A stretch of 34,464 nt of DNA from Lachnospiraceae bacterium (GCA_024681795.1 JAILAD010000061.1:1-34464); one strand, 5' to 3'. Positions 1 through 7,669 are shown, counted from the first letter of the stretch. Translations and numbers: made by a program. Notes: generated from the sequence alone by a model not told the origin.

Positions 1-81
1 AATTGCCATAATAGCAATAACAATTATTAATTCTACAAGTGAAAAACCTTTCTGATTCGAATAACTTTTTCTTTTCTCCAT
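1..81 (-). CDS. Type IV prepilin-like protein, N-terminal fragment (runs off the window)
   Basis: Reading the minus strand from the ATG at 81 gives 27 residues that leave the window at base 1. They contain a textbook class III (prepilin) signal: a short basic leader (MEKRKSYSNQK), then G-F-S-L-V-E-L and a hydrophobic helix (IIVIAIMAI). Prepilin peptidase would cut after Gly12 and methylate Phe13, and Glu17 is the conserved Glu+5. The start is supported by an AGAGG Shine-Dalgarno (94-90) eight bases upstream. Whether this is a major pilin, minor pilin, competence pseudopilin or secretion pseudopilin cannot be told from the fragment. Confidence 0.85.
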   Translation of the reverse strand, partial: MEKRKSYSNQKGFSLVELIIVIAIMAI

Positions 82-148
82 AATATTTTCCTCTTATTCG
101 GCGCTTTCCCCTACAGTTTATTTACTATGCGCCTATTCCCCATGAAAA

Positions 149-177
149 AAGTTATCACAAACGTCAAACGTTGTCAA
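149..177 (-). promoter_or_regulatory. Promoter for the prepilin gene
   Basis: On the minus strand TTGACA (177-172) is followed after 17 bases by TAACTT (154-149), which is preceded by TG in the extended -10 position. The expected transcript would have a leader of about 60 bases before the ATG at 81. The -35 box overlaps that of the divergent pyrC promoter. Confidence 0.5.
160..172. promoter_or_regulatory. Candidate operator between divergent promoters
   Basis: AACGT-CAA-ACGTT is a perfect inverted repeat with a 3-base spacer. It lies inside the spacer of the minus-strand promoter and touches the -35 box of the plus-strand promoter. It also overlaps a direct repeat GTCAAAC (163-169 and 173-179) with a 10-base period, one helical turn. 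The position would suit a repressor acting on both genes, but no regulator is identified. Confidence 0.3.
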
Positions 178-199
178 ACCTTGAAAGATGCTTTATAAT
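171..199 (+). promoter_or_regulatory. Promoter of the pyrC-pyrK-pyrD-ispE operon
   Basis: TTGTCA (171-176), a 17-base spacer and a perfect TATAAT (194-199) form a near-consensus sigma-A promoter. Transcription should begin near 206, which rules out the ATG codons at 188 and 203 as pyrC starts. Confidence 0.7.
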
Positions 200-205
200 T
201 ATATG

Positions 206-382
206 GAAAACCGCATAAAATCAATACTTTCGGGACTTTTTGAAAGACTTTTTGCCGAAAAAGTGCATCAAATACCGAAATATCGATACAGACAAAGAAA
301 AACAGCCGAAAAAAGTACCGAAAGGCTTCAAAGCAGCGTCAAAAAGCGGAAAAATTCAGCGAAAACCGGAAGGAACGGACTG
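206..382 (+). other. pyrC 5' leader, about 177 bases
   Basis: This stretch lies between the predicted transcription start and the chosen pyrC start. It is A-rich and has no stop in the pyrC frame, so it could be read as a Lys/Arg-rich extension, but it has no start codon with a ribosome-binding site. I see no PyrR-binding consensus and no strong terminator/antiterminator pair. Visible elements are a repeated GACTTTTTG (234-242 and 246-254) and a weak AT-rich hairpin ACTTTTT-GCCG-AAAAAGT (247-264). Confidence 0.4.
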
Positions 383-1759
383 GTGAAAGAGAAAATACTG
401 ATAAAAAACGGATATCTCATGAATCCCGGAGCGAAAGAAGAGGGATATGCGGATCTTCTTCTGGAGGACGGACGTATTAAAGAAATCGTTTATCGCGAAA
501 CAAAGCCGGATGTTGCGGGAACGGATAAAAAAGCAGATTTTACGGCAGATGAGGGAAGAGACATAGAAATAACGGTCGAAGCGGAAGGATGTGAAATCAT
601 CGATGCTTCCGGGAAATATATTTTTCCGGGGCTTGTTGATGTGCATTCGCATTTTCGTGACCCCGGCTTTACGTATAAAGAGGATATCTATACAGGTGCG
701 AAAGCGGCAGCAGCCGGCGGTTATACATCCGTCGTATTAATGTGCAATACGAAACCGGTTGTCGATACGCCGGAAACTCTTTCCTATGTGCTGAAAAAGG
801 GTGCGGAGACGGATATCCATGTTTATTCCTGCTCCAGCGTCAGTATGGGATTAAAAGGAAAAGAACTGACTGACATGGAGGAGATGAAAAAAAGCGGAGC
901 CGTAGGATTTACGGATGACGGAATTCCCCTGATGGATGCCGGATTTCTGGAGGAGGCGATGAAGAAGGCGGCTGCGCTTAATCTTCCGGTCAGCCTTCAT
1001 GAAGAAGATAAGACGATGATTTCGGAAAACGGAATCAACAGAGGGAGAGCATCGGAATTTTACGGAATCGGCGGTTCTCCGAAGGAAGCGGAAATTTCCC
1101 TGATTGCCAGAGATCTGGAAATCGCGTTAAAGACCGGTGTAACGGTTGATATCCAGCATGTCAGTGCAAAGGAAAGCGTTGCGCTAATCAAAGATGCGGT
1201 AAGAAGAGATGCCGAAAACGGAGACGGAAAGAAAAGGAAAATACATGCAGAGGCTACACCGCAGCATTTTACCCTGACGGAGGATGCCGTAATTGAGAAA
1301 GGAGCCGTTGCAAAACTGAATCCTCCTCTTCGGACGGAAGAAGACCGACTCGGTATCATTGAAGGCTTAAGAGATAATACAATCGATTTAATTGCAACCG
1401 ACCATGCACCGCATGCTCCGGAGGAAAAAGCGAAATCAATTACGGAAGCGCCGAGCGGAATGCTCGGACTTGAGACCGCGCTTTCGTTAAGTTATGAAAA
1501 GCTGGTTTTGGAAGCAGAAATTCCGTTGCCGGAGGTAATCGCAAAACTGACATGCAATCCCGCCGGAGTATACGGTTTAAATGCCGGAACAATTCGAAAG
1601 GGTGATCCTGCGGATCTTTGTATTTTTGATCCGGATGCCGAATATGTTGTAAAGGAATTTCATTCGAAATCCGTAAACTCCCCGTTCCTGGGAAGGAAAA
1701 TGAAAGGGCAGGTAGTAACCACGATTTGCAATGGAAAAATTATATATGAAAGGCAGTAA
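383..1759 (+). CDS. pyrC: Dihydroorotase
   Basis: Cyclises N-carbamoyl-L-aspartate to dihydroorotate in cytoplasmic pyrimidine synthesis. Counting from the GTG at 383 (458 residues), the zinc-site signatures are DVHSHFRDPG (residues 86-95, His88/His90), SLHEED (His206), IQHVSA (His259) and ATDHAPH (Asp340, His341). The GTG is preceded by GGAAGGA (368-374) at good spacing, and the promoter lies inside the longer open frame, so the 523-residue version is unlikely. The protein is somewhat longer than the usual 420-430 residues because of an acidic, low-complexity insert at about residues 40-72, just before the barrel. It is the first gene of an operon with pyrK and pyrD, which carry out the next step. 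Confidence 0.93.
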   Translation: MKEKILIKNGYLMNPGAKEEGYADLLLEDGRIKEIVYRETKPDVAGTDKKADFTADEGRDIEITVEAEGCEIIDASGKYIFPGLVDVHSHFRDPGFTYKEDIYTGAKAAAAGGYTSVVLMCNTKPVVDTPETLSYVLKKGAETDIHVYSCSSVSMGLKGKELTDMEEMKKSGAVGFTDDGIPLMDAGFLEEAMKKAAALNLPVSLHEEDKTMISENGINRGRASEFYGIGGSPKEAEISLIARDLEIALKTGVTVDIQHVSAKESVALIKDAVRRDAENGDGKKRKIHAEATPQHFTLTEDAVIEKGAVAKLNPPLRTEEDRLGIIEGLRDNTIDLIATDHAPHAPEEKAKSITEAPSGMLGLETALSLSYEKLVLEAEIPLPEVIAKLTCNPAGVYGLNAGTIRKGDPADLCIFDPDAEYVVKEFHSKSVNSPFLGRKMKGQVVTTICNGKIIYERQ

Positions 1760-1763
1760 ATAA

Positions 1764-2549
1764 ATGAGTTATCGAAAAAAAGAAACTACAACTGTAGTTT
1801 CACAGGAAATGATTTCGGAAGGAATCTTTGATCTGAGAGTAAAAACGGCTGCGGCATCCGATTGTGTTCCGGGACAGTTTGTCGGAGTATTTCCGCCGTC
1901 GGATGCGCATATTTTAATGCGGCCGATCAGTATCTGCGATGCAGACCCGGACGGACAAATTCTGAGAATGGTCTACCGCATTGCCGGAGAAGGAACGAAA
2001 GGTATTTCCAAACTGAAAGCGGGAGATGAAGTAAAGCTTCTCTCGGTTTTGGGAAACGGCTTTCCTCTTGAGACCGCGAAAGATAAGAAAGTGGCCGTAT
2101 TCGGCGGTGGAATCGGAATTCCGCCGATGTTATACACCTCGGAAAAACTGCAGGGAATTTCAAAAGAAACGGAAATCTATCTTGGTTACCGCAACAGCGA
2201 TACATTCCTGGCAGACGAATTCAAACCCTGCGGCACGGTTAATATCGTAAGCGAGGACGGAAGCATCGGTTATAAGGGTAATGTTCTGGATGCAATCCGG
2301 GAAAGAAATTACAGACCTGAAGTAATCTACGCGTGCGGACCGATGCCGATGCTTCGTGCCATAAAAATATTCGCGGAAGAAACAGGTGCTTTGGCATATA
2401 TTTCGCTGGAGGAGCGGATGGCATGCGGTGTGGGAGCATGTCTCGGATGTGTATGCAAAACCGTTCACAAGGATGCACACTCGCATGTAAACAATACCAG
2501 AATCTGTACGGAAGGTCCCGTATTTGATGCGAGAGAGGTGGAAATATAA
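1764..2549 (+). CDS. pyrK: Dihydroorotate dehydrogenase B, electron-transfer subunit
   Basis: PyrK is the FAD/[2Fe-2S] subunit that passes electrons from the PyrD FMN to NAD+ in class 1B dihydroorotate dehydrogenase. Visible parts are the FAD-binding RPIS motif (residues 53-56), GEGTKGIS (75-82), the nucleotide-binding GGGIGIPP (114-121), CGPMPM (191-196) and the iron-sulphur motif with Cys221, Cys226 and Cys229 plus Cys248 in TRICTEGP. Length (261) is typical. It starts 4 bases after the pyrC stop and its TAA abuts the pyrD ATG, so the two subunits are likely translationally coupled. Confidence 0.95.
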   Translation: MSYRKKETTTVVSQEMISEGIFDLRVKTAAASDCVPGQFVGVFPPSDAHILMRPISICDADPDGQILRMVYRIAGEGTKGISKLKAGDEVKLLSVLGNGFPLETAKDKKVAVFGGGIGIPPMLYTSEKLQGISKETEIYLGYRNSDTFLADEFKPCGTVNIVSEDGSIGYKGNVLDAIRERNYRPEVIYACGPMPMLRAIKIFAEETGALAYISLEERMACGVGACLGCVCKTVHKDAHSHVNNTRICTEGPVFDAREVEI

Positions 2550-3452
2550 ATGGATACAAAAGTAACAATAGCAGGTGTGGAATTAAAGAATCCCGTTATG
2601 ACCGCATCCGGGACATTCGGTTCCGGAATGGAATATTCGGATTTTGTGGATATTAACCGTCTCGGAGCAATTGTGACGAAAGGAGTTGCTAACGTTCCGT
2701 GGAGCGGAAATCCGACTCCCAGGGTGACGGAGACACCGAGCGGTATGTTAAATGCCATCGGTCTTCAGAATCCCGGGGTGGACGTGTTTATCGAAAGGGA
2801 TCTGGAATTTTTAAAACAGTTTGATACGCCGGTAATCGTAAATGTCTGCGGACATACCGTGGAAGAATATCTGGAAGTGGTGGAACGCCTTGCGGATACA
2901 AATGCTTCACTCCTTGAGATAAACGTTTCCTGCCCGAACGTAAAGCAGGGGGCCATCGCATTCGGTCAGAAGACGGAGGCACTTTTCGATATTACCAAAA
3001 GGATTAAAGCCGTTGCACGTCAGCCGATTATCATGAAATTAAGCCCGAATGTTACGGATATTGCGGAGATGGCGCGTGCCGCGGAGGCGGCGGGTGCCGA
3101 TGCGGTTTCTTTAATCAATACCATTACGGGAATGAAAATTGATATCAACAGAAGGAAATTTGTTCTGGCAAACAAAACAGGAGGACTCTCCGGGCCCGCA
3201 ATTCGTCCGGTTGCGGTCCGTATGGTATACCAGTGTGCGAATGCGGTTAAAATTCCCGTAATCGGAATGGGCGGAATCGCAACATACGAGGATGCACTTG
3301 AATTTATCATGGCGGGTGCAACAGCAGTCAGCGTGGGCGCCGTGAATTTTGCAAATCCTTATGCAACGGTTGAGATTATCGAAGGAATTGAAAAATATCT
3401 GCAGGATACCGGTACGCAGTCCGTAAAAGAATTAATCGGGTGTGTCCGGTAA
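2550..3452 (+). CDS. pyrD: Dihydroorotate dehydrogenase B, catalytic subunit
   Basis: Oxidises dihydroorotate to orotate on FMN as a PyrD2PyrK2 complex. Residues seen: MTASGTFGSG (17-26), VTKG (42-45), the active-site loop NVSCPNV with catalytic Cys128 (Cys rather than Ser marks class 1), and the FMN-phosphate motif GMGGIATYEDALEF followed by AGATAVSVG near the C-terminus. Length (300) is typical. The ATG directly follows the pyrK stop, with an AGAGGTGG ribosome-binding site inside the end of pyrK. The rest of the pathway (pyrB, pyrE, pyrF, carAB) is not in the window. Confidence 0.96.
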   Translation: MDTKVTIAGVELKNPVMTASGTFGSGMEYSDFVDINRLGAIVTKGVANVPWSGNPTPRVTETPSGMLNAIGLQNPGVDVFIERDLEFLKQFDTPVIVNVCGHTVEEYLEVVERLADTNASLLEINVSCPNVKQGAIAFGQKTEALFDITKRIKAVARQPIIMKLSPNVTDIAEMARAAEAAGADAVSLINTITGMKIDINRRKFVLANKTGGLSGPAIRPVAVRMVYQCANAVKIPVIGMGGIATYEDALEFIMAGATAVSVGAVNFANPYATVEIIEGIEKYLQDTGTQSVKELIGCVR

Positions 3453-3463
3453 AAGGAAAAAAT

Positions 3464-4342
3464 ATGGAACGGATCACGAAAAAAGCATATGCAAAGATTA
3501 ACCTCGGACTTGATGTCCTGGGAAAAAGGGAAGACGGATATCATGAACTCAGGATGATTATGCAGACCATCGGAGTACACGATGAAATCGCAATCGAAAA
3601 GACGGACAAAGAAGAAACCATTGAACTTACTTCGAATGTACCGGAGCTTCCCTGTGACGAAAACAATTTAATTTATAAGGCCGCAAAAATCATGAAGGAA
3701 GAATATCATCTTTCCGGCGGGCTTCGGATTTCCCTTGAAAAAAATATCCCGATGGCAGCAGGACTTGCGGGCGGAAGTACGGACGCGGCCGCGGTTTTTA
3801 ACGGATTGAATGAACTTTTTTCCCTCGGCCTTTCCAAAGAAGAGTTATGCCGGCACGGAGTAAAAGTGGGTGCGGACGTACCGTACTGTATTGTCGGAGG
3901 ATGCTTTCTGGCAGAGGGAATCGGTGAAAAACTGACCGCTCTTCCGGCTCTTCCGAATGAAAGAATTCTGATTGTAAAACCGGATTTTGACGTTTCCACC
4001 GGATATGTGTATAAAACCCTGGATTCCAAAGAAATCACGGAGCATCCGGATATCGACGGACAGATTGCCGCCATCCGGGAAGGAAATCTTGAAAAGACCG
4101 TTGCCCTGATGGGAAACGTGCTGGAAACGGTAACCGTGGAAAAGCATCCGGAAATCAGACAGATTAAGGAAGACATGCTTTCCATGCATGCTTACGGTGC
4201 CATGATGAGCGGAAGCGGTCCGACCGTTTTCGGTTTCTTTCACGGGGAGAAAGCCGCATCCGATGCTGCGGATCATTTAAAAAAGAAATATCCGTCCGCC
4301 CGGATTCTTGCGACGAAAATGGTGCAGGATATCAACGGATAA
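3464..4342 (+). CDS. ispE: 4-diphosphocytidyl-2-C-methyl-D-erythritol kinase
   Basis: GHMP-family kinase that phosphorylates CDP-methylerythritol in the MEP isoprenoid pathway. Motifs from the ATG at 3464 (292 residues): AYAKINLGLDV with Lys11, the ATP loop PMAAGLAGGSTDAAA (96-110), GADVPY with Asp138, and the C-terminal MSGSGPTVFG (248-257). The ATG at 3464 is preferred over an in-frame ATG at 3440 because AAAGGA (3452-3457) precedes it and the family usually begins near this point. It starts 11 bases after pyrD. Its product feeds undecaprenyl phosphate, the carrier needed by the glycan genes further along. Confidence 0.95.
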   Translation: MERITKKAYAKINLGLDVLGKREDGYHELRMIMQTIGVHDEIAIEKTDKEETIELTSNVPELPCDENNLIYKAAKIMKEEYHLSGGLRISLEKNIPMAAGLAGGSTDAAAVFNGLNELFSLGLSKEELCRHGVKVGADVPYCIVGGCFLAEGIGEKLTALPALPNERILIVKPDFDVSTGYVYKTLDSKEITEHPDIDGQIAAIREGNLEKTVALMGNVLETVTVEKHPEIRQIKEDMLSMHAYGAMMSGSGPTVFGFFHGEKAASDAADHLKKKYPSARILATKMVQDING

Positions 4343-4357
4343 CAGAAGGAGAAACAG

Positions 4358-4795
4358 TTGGAAAAAAAACTCTGTACAGTCCGCGTTCTCGGAATTATGG
4401 AACGGGAGGGAGAAACGGAAGAAATCGAGACGGTTTCAAAAGGCATTTTCGATTTTTCAAATAATCATACGGAAATCCGGTATAAAGAAATTTCGGAAGA
4501 AACCGGAGAAGAGACGAAAGTCTGCATTTCGCTTTCCGAATCGAAGGCGGCGGGAGGCCTGGAATGCAGGATGACAAAAACGGGTGTAATACAGTCCGAT
4601 ATGCTGTTTATCCCGGGATATCAGACCATGTGTATTTATCAGACACCGTTCGGCAATCTCGAGTTTGAAATCGATACGGAGTGCGTGGAACTTGACATCG
4701 AAGAAGAGCGGATTCAGTGCCATCTTTCCTATACGCTTTCTTCGGACCGGAATATGATTTCATCAGCGGAAGTATATGTCACCGCAATGTTATGA
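4358..4795 (+). CDS. DUF1934 family protein (YwiB-like)
   Basis: 145 residues, start TTG at 4358 with AAGGAG (4346-4351) six bases upstream. The protein is predicted soluble and mostly beta. The stretch YQTPFGNLEFEI (94-105), followed by a charged strand pattern and a C-terminal LSYTLSSD, matches the DUF1934/YwiB family, which has a calycin-like barrel of unknown function. Last gene of the pyr-ispE transcript, 15 bases after ispE. No catalytic residues can be assigned. Confidence 0.8.
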   Translation: MEKKLCTVRVLGIMEREGETEEIETVSKGIFDFSNNHTEIRYKEISEETGEETKVCISLSESKAAGGLECRMTKTGVIQSDMLFIPGYQTMCIYQTPFGNLEFEIDTECVELDIEEERIQCHLSYTLSSDRNMISSAEVYVTAML

Positions 4796-4807
4796 TTACA
4801 GAAAGTA

Positions 4808-4836
4808 TTGCCCGCGGGTTTGAATTTTGTTACAAT
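4808..4836 (+). promoter_or_regulatory. Promoter upstream of the 166-residue membrane protein
   Basis: TTGCCC (4808-4813), 17 bases, TACAAT (4831-4836), with TGT just before the -10 (extended -10). A consensus TTGACA also occurs at 4874-4879, but I find no good -10 for it. The transcript would start near 4843, giving a leader of about 75 bases. Confidence 0.5.
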
Positions 4837-4917
4837 GATATTTGACTTTTGATTTTGTCGGATTGCCGGCAGATTGACAGAGATTATATTGATATGTTAT
4901 TTCGGAAAGGATTATAA

Positions 4918-5418
4918 ATGCAGACATTTTTATTATTTCAGTTTACTGTTCCGTGGATTATAGCAACCGTTATTCTTGTCCTGATGATAGCAGCAACCGT
5001 TGTTTTATTTTTCCTGGGCAAGAAAATGCAGAAAAAGCAGGCTGAGCAGGATGCTTACCTTGCGGCAAACAAGCAGACGGTTTCCATGCTGGTCATTGAT
5101 AAGAAGAAGGTAAAATTTAAGGATGCCGGTTTCCCTCAGTCCGTAATCGATCAGGCTCCGAAGATGAGCCGCGGTATGAAGGTGCCCGTTGTGAAGGCCA
5201 AAATCGGACCGCAGATTATGACGTTTATCGCGGATGAGAAAATTTTTGATTCCATTCCCGTAAAGAAGGAAGTAAAAGCGATAATCAGCGGAATGTATAT
5301 TCAGGGAGTAAAGAATCTTCACGGTAAAGTGGAATTGCCTCCTCCGAAGAAAAAGAATATCTTCCAGAAAGCAGTCGACAAATTACAGGAAAAGGCAGGC
5401 GCAAAGCCCTTAAAATAG
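4918..5418 (+). CDS. Small membrane-anchored protein of unknown function
   Basis: 166 residues. An N-terminal transmembrane helix (about residues 9-34) is followed by a basic stretch (GKKMQKKQAEQ), which by the positive-inside rule puts the soluble part in the cytoplasm. Residues 50-135 look like a compact alpha/beta domain (SMLVIDKKKVKFKDAGFP, then IGPQIMTFIADEKIFDSIPV). The tail is Lys/Pro-rich. GGAAAGGAT gives a strong ribosome-binding site before the ATG. I do not recognise the family. It has its own promoter and sits between the pyr operon and the glycan block. Confidence 0.75.
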   Translation: MQTFLLFQFTVPWIIATVILVLMIAATVVLFFLGKKMQKKQAEQDAYLAANKQTVSMLVIDKKKVKFKDAGFPQSVIDQAPKMSRGMKVPVVKAKIGPQIMTFIADEKIFDSIPVKKEVKAIISGMYIQGVKNLHGKVELPPPKKKNIFQKAVDKLQEKAGAKPLK

Positions 5419-5440
5419 CCTTTTGAGACAAACCGGAAAA

Positions 5441-6601
5441 ATGGATGAACTGCAAACATCAAAACAGAATACGGGACGGATTTTTTCAGGCATTGCATAT
5501 TTTCTGATTGCGGCAATCCTTCTCCTTGTTTTTCTCTGCAACCGCGAAATCATCTTTATGCAGGATGATTTATGGTATGCAACGAATTTAACCACGGAGG
5601 AACCGATCGCCGGAATAAAAGATATTGTACAAAGTCAGATCTGGCACTATTTTAACTGGGGCGGCAGAACGGTAGCACATACGTTGCTCCAGTTTTTGTT
5701 ATGGGGAGGAGGGACACTTTGCAATATTTTAAATACCCTCGCATTTGCCTCCCTTGCACTTTTCCTCGGATTAAATGACAAAAAAAAGAATGTTTGGACG
5801 GTGCTTCTTGCATCGGCCCTTCTTGTGGTATCGAATCCCCAGCTGATTGATACGTTCTTCTGGCAGTCCGGCACGGCAAATTATCTGTATATGACGCTGA
5901 TGTCGTTTCCCTTTGTATGGATGTATTTAAGTACCCTGAAGAAAAAAGAAGAGAAAACATTCCCGCCCGCGGTCGGAATCCTGACGGCATTCGGCGTATT
6001 TGCATGGGGGCTGCTCTGCGGATGGACGAATGAAAATTTCGGTCCGACGATTTTTCTGATTACCGTTGCCGTTGTAGTAATCCGCATTCGCAGGAAGAAA
6101 AAAATTCATGCGTGGATGATTTCGGGATGCATTTCAACCGCACTCGGAAGTGCGTTTATGATTCTTGCGCCGGGGAATTTCGTCAGAAACGGGGAAATTC
6201 ATACGCTCGGAAGCTGGAAACTGGATTTGTGCAAAAGAGTTGTGGATTATGTACGGGCGGCATTTGAGTATCTTCTGCCGATTGTGCTTGTTACATTGTT
6301 TGTCTACGTGATGTACAGAGCGGTTTTGAAGAAACTTCCGGATCTTCCGACCGGCATTCTTCTGCTTGCGGGTATCGTTGCATTCCTTGCACTTGCACTT
6401 TCGCCGCATGTTCCGGAACGTGCCGCCTTCGGTGTAATGGCATTTCTGGTATGGGGTGTCATAAGGATGCTTTCCGAAATTTTTGAAGAAGTGAAAAAAG
6501 AAAGATTCCGGTATCTGATTGCGTTTGTTCTTGCCGCAATCGCAATTCACAAACTGTTTTTCCTGTATGCATTTTATATCGGCTGGTACCGGTATCAGTA
6601 A
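5441..6601 (+). CDS. DUF6056-family polytopic membrane protein, probable GT-C glycosyltransferase
   Basis: 386 residues with about nine to ten hydrophobic helices. The first periplasmic-side loop carries an acidic motif QDDLWY (41-46) and, further on, FNWGGR (71-76). This arrangement is typical of DUF6056 and of GT-C enzymes that use polyprenyl-phosphate sugars, whose first loop holds the catalytic acid. Sugar and acceptor are unknown. The start is uncertain: the ATG at 5441 has a weak GGAAAA just upstream, while a TTG at 5423 has no visible site. The gene ends tail-to-tail with the propeller gene, overlapping by 7 bases. Confidence 0.75.
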   Translation: MDELQTSKQNTGRIFSGIAYFLIAAILLLVFLCNREIIFMQDDLWYATNLTTEEPIAGIKDIVQSQIWHYFNWGGRTVAHTLLQFLLWGGGTLCNILNTLAFASLALFLGLNDKKKNVWTVLLASALLVVSNPQLIDTFFWQSGTANYLYMTLMSFPFVWMYLSTLKKKEEKTFPPAVGILTAFGVFAWGLLCGWTNENFGPTIFLITVAVVVIRIRRKKKIHAWMISGCISTALGSAFMILAPGNFVRNGEIHTLGSWKLDLCKRVVDYVRAAFEYLLPIVLVTLFVYVMYRAVLKKLPDLPTGILLLAGIVAFLALALSPHVPERAAFGVMAFLVWGVIRMLSEIFEEVKKERFRYLIAFVLAAIAIHKLFFLYAFYIGWYRYQ

Positions 6602-7503
6602 AACAGATTTCCGAAATGAAAACGGTTGAAAGATATGTCGATCACTTCGAAAGAGGAGGTCATACTGTAAGTGTGGGTTCCCTGTTTCCGGTAGTAAGCC
6701 GGAAGGGAAACCGGGAGATTTTCCAAATAAAGAGATGAGAGTTCTTCTTCCGAATAGTTTTCGCCGAGTCCGCTGACCGTTCTGAATAAAAGATTATGAC
6801 CGTATTCTGTTTCCGTACTTTCCTGCAGAATACGGATTTTTTTATTCTCACATATATATACGGGACCGCCGTTTCTTAAGAAAAATGACGGGGATTCATA
6901 CTGCTTCGGAAGCGGAATTCTTTGTAAGGAGCCGTCCGGCAGACCGTTTAACTCAAGCATGACAAGGGAAGTCTGTTTGGGATTCCCGGGATTTTCCGCA
7001 CAGGACAAAAGGGTTATTTTTTCATCTTTGATTTCGTAGACTACGGTATCCACCAGTTTCTCCGATACGGGAATTTTACAAAGAAGGGAAACCGACAGAT
7101 TTGCCGGATCGACGGTATAGAAACGAAGCGTACCGCTTTCGGAACATTCGGGCATCAGGATATATCGGCCGTTGTACGAAAAAACAACCGGGAAGGAAAG
7201 ATGAAAATCTTCCTCCAGGATACATTTCGGAGCGGACAGAAGGCCGTTTTGATCAAATTCGGACACCCCGATAAAACCCTTCTTTTTCTTCCGGTCCCAG
7301 ACCTCCATGAAAAGATAATCCTTTCCGTTCAGTTCGGTAAGGAGAGGGTCTGCATACCAGCAGCCCAAGGTCGGTTTCAAAAGGCGAAAAGGAGTATCGC
7401 CGCCTTTCGGGAAGCGGCAGTCTTTCGAATCCGGAACCGGACGGTATGCAATTGCATATGCAAAATCAAAAAATGTATTTGCAATCAGTTTCTTAATCGA
7501 CAT
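6595..7503 (-). CDS. GINT1_N-like beta-propeller protein without a transferase domain
   Basis: 302 residues from the ATG at 7503 (an in-frame ATG at 7521 is possible). Repeated blades carry the motifs CWYADPLL (48-55), GKDYLFMEVWD (60-70), GFIGVSEF, HLSFPVVF (101-108) and MPECSESG (117-124). This pattern (Y-A-D-P, then a phrase like 'YLF.E', then HLS.P, then PE) is that of the five-bladed GH43-like propeller found at the N-terminus of glucosamine inositolphosphorylceramide transferases. Here the propeller is alone, with no glycosyltransferase or formyltransferase domain. It probably binds or modifies a sugar. No signal peptide is clear. Ribosome-binding site is weak. Confidence 0.65.
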   Translation of the reverse strand: MSIKKLIANTFFDFAYAIAYRPVPDSKDCRFPKGGDTPFRLLKPTLGCWYADPLLTELNGKDYLFMEVWDRKKKKGFIGVSEFDQNGLLSAPKCILEEDFHLSFPVVFSYNGRYILMPECSESGTLRFYTVDPANLSVSLLCKIPVSEKLVDTVVYEIKDEKITLLSCAENPGNPKQTSLVMLELNGLPDGSLQRIPLPKQYESPSFFLRNGGPVYICENKKIRILQESTETEYGHNLLFRTVSGLGENYSEEELSSLYLENLPVSLPAYYRKQGTHTYSMTSSFEVIDISFNRFHFGNLFY

Positions 7504-7559
7504 AGATACAGTATAACACATGCATAAAAATATGCGTGTAATTTTTCTCCGGTCCGCTC

Positions 7560-7565
7560 ATTATA
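7560..7565 (-). promoter_or_regulatory. Possible -10 box for the propeller gene
   Basis: On the minus strand there is a perfect TATAAT (7565-7560) 57 bases before the ATG at 7503, but no convincing -35 at 16-18 bases. A second TGTTATACT lies only a few bases before that ATG. Confidence 0.3.
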
Positions 7566-7620
7566 TTGCCGTAAAAAAGATGCATTTATACAAGATATGG
7601 TAGTAATTGCGGGGTATTTA

Positions 7621-7629
7621 TGATAAAAT
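7621..7629 (+). promoter_or_regulatory. Extended -10 promoter for the nucleotidyltransferase gene
   Basis: TGATAAAAT is an extended -10 (TG-N-TAAAAT). The -35 region is poor. Transcription would begin near 7636, leaving about 34 bases before the ATG at 7670 and excluding the in-frame TTG at 7607. Confidence 0.4.
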
Positions 7630-7669
7630 GTTGGGAATAGCAAAGTCAGATTATTCCGGAGGGACGGAT

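Noticed and set aside
247..264. AT-rich hairpin as a pyr attenuator
   Set aside because: Only two G/C pairs at most in the stem, no T-run after it and no competing structure seen. Too weak to call.
188..382. N-terminal extension of pyrC from ATG 188 or 203
   Set aside because: A near-consensus promoter (171-199) overlaps or immediately precedes these codons, neither has a ribosome-binding site, and the Lys/Arg-rich translation does not resemble dihydroorotase. GTG 383 has GGAAGGA.
3706..4185. Long minus-strand open frame inside ispE
   Set aside because: It mirrors the codon bias of the real gene on the other strand, has no ribosome-binding site and no recognisable protein motif. The same applies to the minus-strand frame at 30022-30633.
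7607..7669. TTG start giving a longer nucleotidyltransferase
   Set aside because: The extended -10 box falls inside this segment, and the ATG at 7670 has a strong GGAGGGA site and the family's normal N-terminus.
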